A stretch of DNA of 64,000 bases from Notospermus geniculatus (taxonomy: Eukaryota; Nemertea; Pilidiophora; Heteronemertea; Lineidae), in contig NMRB01001500.1 of assembly GCA_002633025.1 (NCBI GenBank), positions 110,091 through 174,090 of the forward strand, given 5' to 3'. This document shows, in pieces, positions 56,574 to 64,000 of this stretch. How positions within the stretch are numbered: the stretch's first letter is position 1; each line of letters opens with the position of its first letter. The position numbers were made by a program, and so were the translations under genes. The notes below the pieces were generated by a model. The model had not been told where the DNA came from. It saw nothing but the letters and a program-made list of their open reading frames with translations, and did no database searches.

Positions 56574-57635
56574 ATGGCGAATTTCAGCGTTGTCACTGCG
56601 GAAGCCATTTTGGAAAACGGTACAGTTCTTAAACTTTCAGTGACGGCATCGGTCCTGGAGGAGGATGACAATGCATCACTCCGAATGTTAAAAGAATTTA
56701 TATCTTTCTTCGGTGTTTACGTCGTCGCGGTCATCCTTGCTTCGGGAATTTTCGGAAATATTCTGTCGATTGTCGTTTTCTTCCGATTACGTCATCGTGA
56801 CATCATCACTGCAACATACCTCGGTCCCCTCGCCTTGTCGGACCTTATCAACCTCTGCAAGGGAGTTAATGGATGGATAGATAACGGTGTGTACACTATT
56901 TCCGGCGGTACCGTGTACATTCAAGAGGCATTATCAGAGGGTCACTGTAAATTCGGGGCTTTTGTGTTCGGATTTTGCGGGTCACTGTCAAGTTGGATCC
57001 TGGTTATGTACTGTGTCGAACGTTGCGTGGCCGTTTGGCGACCGCTGAAAGTAGCGAGTATATTTACTCAAGGCAGACGGAGAATTGTCTTTGGTTTTAT
57101 GTTTGTTGTTTGTGTTGGAATAGGTGCTTCTACAACCATGTATTTTCAGTTCGTTGGCGGACACGGTGACATAGCAAACGTGTGTCGACCTGACTTTACG
57201 GAGACCTGGCATCTCGCTTTATTCATCGTCAACACATTGATGCTTTATCAATGTATACCTGCATGTTGCATATTCATCCTGAATGTTCTTATCATCTATG
57301 GCGTCCGAAGCGCAGATCGCGAACTTGGCTTTGAAGAAAAAAGTGTTGGAGGAAAGCAAAATGAAAGGAAATTGATAAAAAATCTGGTTTTGGTGTCGGC
57401 TGTTTTTGTTGTCGCAATGCTGCCATTGGCTGTCGTAGGCGTGGTGCAATGCGTCGGGCTGCTGACAAAATGGAGTTGGATCGACAGCAAAATGATTGGT
57501 GTTTTCTATGAAGTCACAGACCTCGCCTATACCTTCCACTACATCAATTACAGTGCAAATTATCTCATCTACGTGACATCGTTAGACTTCTATCGAGCTG
57601 AAGTCAGAAGTCTATTTCGCTGTGTGGCCAGGTAG
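56574..57635 (+). CDS. Class A GPCR, peptide-receptor type, copy A
   Basis: Intronless, 353 aa, plasma membrane. N-glycosylation sites near the N terminus (NFS, NGT). TM1 has ASGIFGNILSIVVFF (GN motif); TM2 YLGPLALSDLINL (conserved Asp); TM3 starts at GHCKFGAF, with the disulphide Cys, and ends MYCVERCVAVWRP, an ERC variant of DRY. TM6 has VVAMLPLAVVGVV without the usual CWxP. TM7 reads HYINYSANYLIY, an NxxxNxLIY variant of NPxxY as in FMRFamide-receptor-like proteins. A Cys close to the end (SLFRC) could be palmitoylated. The ligand is unknown; a neuropeptide is likely by motif. The tail ends early (CVAR) compared with copy B because of a 2-nt difference. AATAAA follows at 57903. Confidence 0.85.
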   Translation: MANFSVVTAEAILENGTVLKLSVTASVLEEDDNASLRMLKEFISFFGVYVVAVILASGIFGNILSIVVFFRLRHRDIITATYLGPLALSDLINLCKGVNGWIDNGVYTISGGTVYIQEALSEGHCKFGAFVFGFCGSLSSWILVMYCVERCVAVWRPLKVASIFTQGRRRIVFGFMFVVCVGIGASTTMYFQFVGGHGDIANVCRPDFTETWHLALFIVNTLMLYQCIPACCIFILNVLIIYGVRSADRELGFEEKSVGGKQNERKLIKNLVLVSAVFVVAMLPLAVVGVVQCVGLLTKWSWIDSKMIGVFYEVTDLAYTFHYINYSANYLIYVTSLDFYRAEVRSLFRCVAR

Positions 57636-57902
57636 TTCTGCCTTTGAAGGTGTCATCGTAGGGCCTACCTCTCAGAACAAGTTCCAGAACTGGCCAGTTT
57701 ACTTGTCACTGTATGCAACAAGAATTAAGAAAACTTGCTGACCTGGAACTTATTTCAAGAAGTGGGGACCAGGCTTCGCCTCTCTGCCTCTGTCTGCCTG
57801 CATGATGGACGCAGAGGGAATATCGCATTTTATTTCTTCGACATGATTCTGTGAAAGAAAAATTGATAGAGAGTTCATAACGTGATGGTGGTTGTATCTG
57901 CT

Positions 57903-57908
57903 AATAAA
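57903..57908 (+). terminator. Poly(A) signal of GPCR-A
   Basis: AATAAA about 270 nt after the stop codon. Confidence 0.55.
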
Positions 57909-57928
57909 AGCGTCAGGAAGTGTGATGA

Positions 57929-58086
57929 CTGTGATCGCGATCGCAGTTGAGAAAGACGTCGGGTGGCGCTGCAGTCGTCGTTGTTATCTTTATCGTAACT
58001 GAGACAGACGACGGGTGGCGCTGCAGTCGCCGATGTGATCTCGAGCCGTAGCTAAGAAAGACGTTGGGTGGCGCTGCAGTGGTCGG
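57929..58086. repeat. Minisatellite after GPCR-A, three units of about 55 bp
   Basis: Units share GACGTCGGGTGGCGCTGCAG and GATCGCAGTTGAGAAAGAC with drift. Two further units of the same sequence follow GPCR-B at 59905-60005, so the array was part of the duplicated GPCR unit. Confidence 0.8.
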
Positions 58087-58642
58087 GGTAATCCGGGGTC
58101 GCAAGAGATCAAAACTTACAAATTCGTCTTGTGACTTGCAATGTATGATCTGATACCAGTCATTGTGAACGTTCTAATTGGGAAATGAAGATGAATCCTA
58201 TGACGTCCTTGATGAGAATAACATTTGCAGGCTATGGATCAGCTCGTAGGTTTATTTTAGTCTGCTAAACGTCGAGGATCTCCAATATTTAAACCTGGTC
58301 AGTGCTAAAACTGGACGGTAAGCGCAGGAAACAGAGCAATAGCGCAGTAGATAGTTATAAAGAAGTGGACATGGACCTTTACCAGATGAAAATTGCGTTC
58401 GGTGTCCATAATACAGAGCATTTTTTACCAAAGCTCCGTGCGATTTGCGGATCGAGGAGTTGACTGTTGCCTCATCTTGCTGTGGTTGCCCACAGAACAC
58501 GAGGGACGAATCAGTCAATCTATCCGCAAGTCTTACGGAAGATTTGTTCAGGTCCCGCATGGCAGGATGGCAGGATATACTGGCATTGAAGGCCTTTTAG
58601 TAGAATAGGCCTACCGGTACCATCACATCAGAACAGGAAAAC

Positions 58643-59746
58643 ATGGCGAATTTCAGCGTTGTCACTGCGGAAGCCATTCTGGAGAACAACACAGTTCTTA
58701 AGCTTTCAGTGACGGCATCAGTCCTGGAGGAGGATGAAGCATCACTCCGAATGTTAAAAGAATTCATGTCTTTCTTCGGTGTTTACGTCGTCGCGGTCAT
58801 CCTTGCTTCGGGAATTTTCGGAAATATCCTGTCGATTGTCGTTTTCTTCCGATTACGTAATCGTGACATCATCACTGCAACCTACCTCGGTCCCCTCGCC
58901 TTGTCGGACCTTATCAACCTCTGCAAGGGAGTTAATGGATGGATAGATAACGGTGTGTACACTATTTCCGGCGGTACCGTGTACATTCAAGAGGCATTAT
59001 CAGAGGGTCACTGTAAATTCGGGGCTTTTGTGTTCGGATTTTGCGGTTCACTGTCAAGTTGGATCCTGGTTATGTACTGTGTCGAACGTTGCGTGGCCGT
59101 TTGGCGACCGCTGAAAGTAGCGAGTATATTTACTCAAGGCAGACGGAGAATTGTCTTTGGTTTTATGTTTGTTGTTTGTGTTGGATTGGGCGCTTGTACA
59201 ACCATTTATTTTCAATTCGTTGACGGGTACGGTGACATAGCAAACGAGTGCCGACCCGAATTAACGGAGACATGGCATTTCGCTTTATTCTTCGTCAACA
59301 CATTGATGCTTTATCAGTGTATACCTTTATGTTGCATATTCATCCTGAATGTTCTTATCATTTATGGTGTCCGAAGCGCAGATCGCGAACTTGGCTTTGA
59401 AGAAAAAAGAGTTGGAGGAAAGCAAAATGAAAGGACACTGATAAAAAATCTGGTTTTGGTATCAGTTGTTTTTGTTGTCGCAATGCTCCCATTGACTGTT
59501 GTAGGCGTGGTGCAATGCGTCGGGGAGGTGACAAAGTGGAGTTGGATCGACAGTAAAATGATTGGTGTTATTTATGAGGCCACCGACTTCGCCTATACTT
59601 TCCACTACATCAATTACAGTGCAAATTATCTCATCTACGTGATATCGCTAGGTTTCTATCGAGCTGAAGTCAAAAGTATCTTTCGCTGTGGCCAGGTAAA
59701 TCTGCCTTTGAAATTGTCATCGACGGCGAATGTTGGTGTTTCGTAA
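58643..59746 (+). CDS. Class A GPCR, peptide-receptor type, copy B
   Basis: Intronless, 367 aa, about 92% identical to copy A 2.1 kb upstream. Same motifs: GNILSIVVFF, LALSDL, YCVERCVAVWRP and NYSANYLIY. TM1 to TM4 are almost identical to copy A, while the second extracellular loop, TM5 to TM7 and tail differ at many sites (DGYGDIANECRPELTE against GGHGDIANVCRPDFTE). The tail continues 14 residues further (GQVNLPLKLSSTANVGVS). A start ATG with MANFSVVTAEA is shared. A poly(A) signal is at 59861-59866. Too divergent in its second half to be an allele, so the pair is a real tandem duplication. Confidence 0.85.
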   Translation: MANFSVVTAEAILENNTVLKLSVTASVLEEDEASLRMLKEFMSFFGVYVVAVILASGIFGNILSIVVFFRLRNRDIITATYLGPLALSDLINLCKGVNGWIDNGVYTISGGTVYIQEALSEGHCKFGAFVFGFCGSLSSWILVMYCVERCVAVWRPLKVASIFTQGRRRIVFGFMFVVCVGLGACTTIYFQFVDGYGDIANECRPELTETWHFALFFVNTLMLYQCIPLCCIFILNVLIIYGVRSADRELGFEEKRVGGKQNERTLIKNLVLVSVVFVVAMLPLTVVGVVQCVGEVTKWSWIDSKMIGVIYEATDFAYTFHYINYSANYLIYVISLGFYRAEVKSIFRCGQVNLPLKLSSTANVGVS

Positions 59747-59860
59747 TACCAGGCTTGCCTCTGCCTTTGTCTGCCTGCATGATGTTGAATAGCTTACGAA
59801 CATTTAATCACGACATTTAAAAGTGTAGAGAGTTCGCAAAGTATGGCGGTTTTATCTGCA

Positions 59861-59866
59861 AATAAA
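59861..59866 (+). terminator. Poly(A) signal of GPCR-B
   Basis: AATAAA about 115 nt after the stop codon. Confidence 0.55.
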
Positions 59867-59904
59867 GGCGTCACAAAATAAAGATGACGTTGTTACTCAT
59901 GATA

Positions 59905-60005
59905 TCTAGATCGCTGTTGCGAAAGACGTCGGGTGGCGCTGCAGTCGTTGGTGTTATCGCGATCGTAGCTGAGACAGACGTCGGGTGGCGCTGGAGTCGC
60001 CATAA
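59905..60005. repeat. Minisatellite after GPCR-B, two units
   Basis: Same unit as 57929-58086 (GACGTCGGGTGGCGCTGCAG). Confidence 0.75.
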
Positions 60006-60092
60006 ACAATATGGCTGCCTTGCACTTGTGTCCGAGGTGAAATGCGCCGTCCAGTGGCAGATAAGCAGTTCGCCTCAGGTCGTTCCGAATGG

Positions 60093-63000
60093 TAGAACGA
60101 GTGCGAGTGTAGCGCCACAAGTCGTGGGAATGAGGAACCAATATCATGAACTGCTCCAACAACTCGCTGTTATCAGGCCACGTCAACCAAAAGATGGTTT
60201 AATTGGAATTTAAGTGTAGTCTTGCTGCTCCTCATCGACTCCACCAGTAATCTTTTTCAACGCAGTGTCAATTCCTGCACAGTGCAGCGGAAAACATCAG
60301 CGGCGTAGCACAATTAGCTGCTCCCTACTTCTCCAGACGTTTTATAAAACCTCCCTGCCGCCACCACTGAATACTTTACCGACACTGACACAGCCCATAT
60401 TACTTTTTCATATGATTTTAATAGTGTCCCTTCAATTCAAAGTGTGAATGATGATAAAGGGAATTTGTAAGTGTCTTCAAAGTGTGAATAAAGAGAAACA
60501 GAATTTTGTTGTGAAAATCTATTTTATATTTCTTCTAAGAATAACTTGCATTGATTATAACATGTCAGACATCGGAAGAACAAATGCACCCAGGATAGCC
60601 CACAGCTATCAAAAAATAGACTAAAGCTAAAGTGTATACCCTTTATTTTTCAAATACCAACATCACCCTTGGATGTATCAAGAAGATGAGAGGAATTCTG
60701 TTGCTGGCTGAACAATTGTACAACAAAATGACAGCAGAAACCCTGCATCGACCAATGACATGGAATTTACAGGAGAAATGCACAAATCAAAGTTCACCCA
60801 CTGGTGAACAAATGCACAGCAACCCACAGGGGGTTCCAGGATTTTTCAACATGGATAACAGAGGAAAAGATAGCACATTGGATAACAGAGGAAAAGATAG
60901 CACATTGGTGTGGCACATCATTGACTGATGTGATGAAGTGATGAGGGCGAAAAATCACTAACTCATCACCAGTAAGAAAAGAGGATGAGAGGTGAGAGCA
61001 TTGGAATGAAATGCGGAGTGTTATGGTCATACAATGAACACAGTTTATGTACAGTAAGCTGTACATGGACAATATCCTTTTGCGTTCCACTGAAAGGTTT
61101 AAAGCACATCATGTCCTGGCATGGGGAACTGTAGAGCAAATTCTTCAACTTCTTGTTTCAGTGCAGCAATTTTCTGTTTCACTGACTCATCAGTTGCGAT
61201 CTTTGCTTTAAAATCTTTCAGTAGTTTACCACAGTCTTTGTTGATTTCAACCGCAAGTTGAACTCCTGCAAAAGAAGAACTGAATTCTTGAGAAAAGTGT
61301 GATTTGGAATTGGGAACGCAAATGAAGATTTCTGATATCCCACTGACAGGAGGAATTTGAAAACTTGCACAGAATTCGGAGATAGTATAAAGTCAGACTC
61401 TGACTCATTTACCCCTGTCAATAAATTCAGCCACCTTCTCAAAGTCCTTCTCTTTCAAATTTCTTGACGTGAGAGCGGGAGATCCCAGACGGAGTCCACT
61501 TGGTCGCAGGGCACTCTTATCACCAGGGCATGTGTTCTTGTTGACCGCTATGCTAATTTCTTCAAGCACAAACTCGGGTCTGGCACCATCAATGCCCTTG
61601 GAGCGGAGGTCAACAAGAATCAAGTGATTGTCTGTGCCACCTTGAAAATAGGTTGTCAGATATCAATAAATAAGTGAGATATGTCAATTTTTTTGCAATT
61701 ACACTGTACTCCTTACTGATAAGTATTAGTATTCCTTATCAAATATGACCCAGACCACTTGGACATTAGCCCCTTAGGCCACAAGAAATAACAACTTACC
61801 AGTGACAATTTTGTATCCTCTGTCAGCAAGATACTTTGACATCGTACGACAATTGGCAACCGTCTGCTTCTGATATTCAACAAATGCTGGTTCTGCTGCT
61901 TGTTTCAACGCGACAGCGACGCCAGCGATGGCATGATTATGTGGTCCACCTTGTAGCCCTGGGAAGACTGCTTCATTGATTCGCTTCTCCACGTCGTACA
62001 TGATCTTCTCCCCCTTCGCTGTCACCTTCCTGACACCTAAATTGAGACGGCACATTCAGGCATTGGATGCAGACAAACTGGTCTAAACTGTACAATCGTC
62101 CACTCTCCAACACATCAGGATATTGCTTTAAGTGTGACTTTATTCCAAAAAGAAGTTTCTATTTTCTCACCTTTACGATAAAATATGATGCCAGACCGTG
62201 GTCCCCTGAGCGTCTTGTGCGTTGTGCTTGTCACAATATCACAATATTCAAATGGACTGTCCATGAGCCCCGTTGCAACAAGGCCGCTGATATGCGCCAT
62301 ATCCGCCATCAGGTATGCACCATGTTCATCTGCGATCTCACGGAATCTTTTATAGTCAAGGTTACGGGAGTAACAGCTGATACCTGTGAAAGAAGCGCAC
62401 AAACATTCAGGTGCATGATTGATTACGTAACCACAGCCAAATGATCAGTAAGAATGAGAGGCGTCCTCTGTCAAATTACCCTAACTCTGTCCCTGCCCTT
62501 GGCTTTGCTCTCAAGTTACACAGGAACCTTCAAGTTCAATGGCAAGATCCAATCTGCTTATTATTCTGCGACTTAAGAATCGCCATACCTGCAATGATCA
62601 TCTTGGGATGGAAGAGCCTGGCATTTGCTGCCAACTGGTCATAGTCAATGAGGCCCGTTTCTGGATTGACTTTATACGGCATGGACTCAAAGAAAATGGA
62701 TGTTGCAGAGATTCTCTTATTGGCAGTCATGAAGCCGTGTGTCAAGTGACCGCCGTCAGGGAGATCCAGGCCCATGATTCGCCCATGGGGCTCTACAAGT
62801 GCAGTGTATACGGCAAAGTTTGCAGGAGATCCTGACAACGGTTGGACATTGACACCCCATTCTTCTGGATTCAGCCGGTATGCTGCAAGAGCACGCTTCT
62901 GGCACAGGCTTTCCATCTCATCAATGAATTGTGCACCTCCATAATACCTGAAAACAATATTGGGTGCTTGTAAGAATGATACAAAGATGCAGAAAACACA

Positions 63001-63968
63001 ACATACCCTTGAATGGGAGTGACATCTCTGTGGGTGGGAACTGACATGCAAGGACTCCAGTATTCTCCCCATGGCTTTTTGTTAGGGTGGCCCGCCCTAC
63101 CTTGGCATTTTACCACCCTACCTACCATAGAAGTAGTCACCCTACCTTGCAGCCCAATTTTGTAATGGTTACACCCCCAACCTTAAATTGCAAATGGGAA
63201 ATCCTGGAATTTCAAAGGTACCACCCTACATTAGGAAATCCTGTGGAGAATACTGGCACTCCCATTTCTGTGGCTGGGAACTGACTGAGACTTAACGGTT
63301 TTATCCCATCACTATCAGAATTGAAATGCTCACAAAATCAACTGACTAAGGTCCAGCCACATGATCGATGCCTGGCCGATACATTTAAACGATTGATCGA
63401 AGCACTCATCGGCATCGACCAATGTTGCAATGAATGAACAGATCTTAAATCTCACCTGTTTCCAATAGTGCCCTCTGAATATTTGTTATTCAAACAGGAC
63501 CCAAGAGCCTGAAGTGCAGCTCTACTCGCAAAGTTCTCCGAAGCGATCAGCTCAAGACCCCTCTTCTGACGATCCTTCTCCTTCAAGATAATGTTGTAGA
63601 TCGCTGGGTCGTCGACAGAGAGATCATCCTGAAGATTCCAGGGATGGTCACCACTACCATTCATGGCATTAGCATGTCCATTGGCTGCTGGAGCTGGGTC
63701 AACTTCCATTTTTTTTCACTGCAAAAAGTAATTCGTTAGGCCTAGTGTTTTCATTGTGGCCATAGGCCTATTCATATTGGAGGTAGGCCCTAGGCCCTAT
63801 AAACAAAACAATTTTTTGCCAGTCACACGATCCATAGAGAGATTAAGTTCTTTTGTTTTGAAAGTCTGAGGTGACCGCCACGAAACTCCAATAACTAGCT
63901 AGGCCTAGGCCTTCAGTCATCATGGTCCCTTTTGGTCATAGGCCTACCACCTTAGAAACTGGCTTAAA
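60093..63968. repeat. SHMT duplicated segment, member B
   Basis: Partner of 48457-53118. The sequences diverge after GAAACTGGCTTAAA near 63967, close to the window end. Confidence 0.88.
61099..63709 (-). CDS. SHMT1: Serine hydroxymethyltransferase, cytosolic type, copy B
   Basis: Six exons with the same lengths as copy A: 63456-63709, 62589-62947, 62171-62383, 61800-62036, 61413-61640 and 61099-61265 (485 aa). All sites and motifs are intact, including the [11 protein letters not shown] lysine block. The introns are shorter because they lack copy A's MITE. The two genes flank the GPCR pair in the same orientation. The near identity fits either a recent tandem duplication or two alleles placed in series; absence of an N at either boundary slightly favours a real duplication. 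Confidence 0.95.
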
Positions 63969-64000
63969 AATGGCCATGTAGAATTAGCGGAATCAGCAGA

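Overview
This is a window of animal nuclear DNA. Coding exons are short, end at GT-AG splice sites and are separated by introns full of small transposons. The gene set (KAT6, renalase, MZB1, PRXL2A, prosaposin-like, serine hydroxymethyltransferase, peptide-receptor-type GPCRs, a vWA-Link secreted protein) and the very frequent palindromes TAGGCCTA and TACATGTA suggest a marine invertebrate, probably a deuterostome (cephalochordate, echinoderm or hemichordate). I cannot choose between these from sequence alone. The window looks like an early draft assembly of a highly heterozygous genome. At least five segments occur twice, nearly identical, and three of the second copies begin right after an N or N-run.

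Layout. 0-10.7 kb: a PRXL2A-type redox gene on the minus strand occurs twice (194-1730, incomplete at the left edge; 7860-10222, complete). Between the copies are a helical orphan exon on + (2332-2942) and a secreted vWA-Link gene on minus (3747-5887). 11.3-14.5 kb: an MZB1-like ER-retained protein on +. 15.6-21.4 kb: renalase on minus, convergent with MZB1, with its last three exons duplicated. 21.5-23.4 kb: SINE-rich doubled segment around a gap. 24.8-43.3 kb: a complete KAT6 (MOZ/MORF) acetyltransferase gene on minus, 16 coding exons, about 2068 aa, including a 31-nt microexon. 43.4-46.2 kb: its upstream region with YY1-like motifs, a perfect 161-bp direct repeat and a MITE. 46.5-47.4 kb: the 3' part of a prosaposin-like gene, then an assembly gap and a LINE endonuclease fragment. 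48.5-64 kb: two intact SHMT genes on minus flank a pair of intronless class A GPCR genes on +.

These are independent housekeeping, signalling and secretory genes, not one pathway. I did not find a convincing new multi-gene system. The most unusual signals are in non-coding DNA: a 35-37 bp perfect palindrome present twice with different 7-bp target duplications, one copy supplying the last codons and stop of a gene; transposons caught with clean empty sites in the sister copy; and hexamer gain/loss of ACATGT and AGGCCT between sister copies. Exon boundaries were read by eye and checked for reading phase; errors of a base or two are possible.
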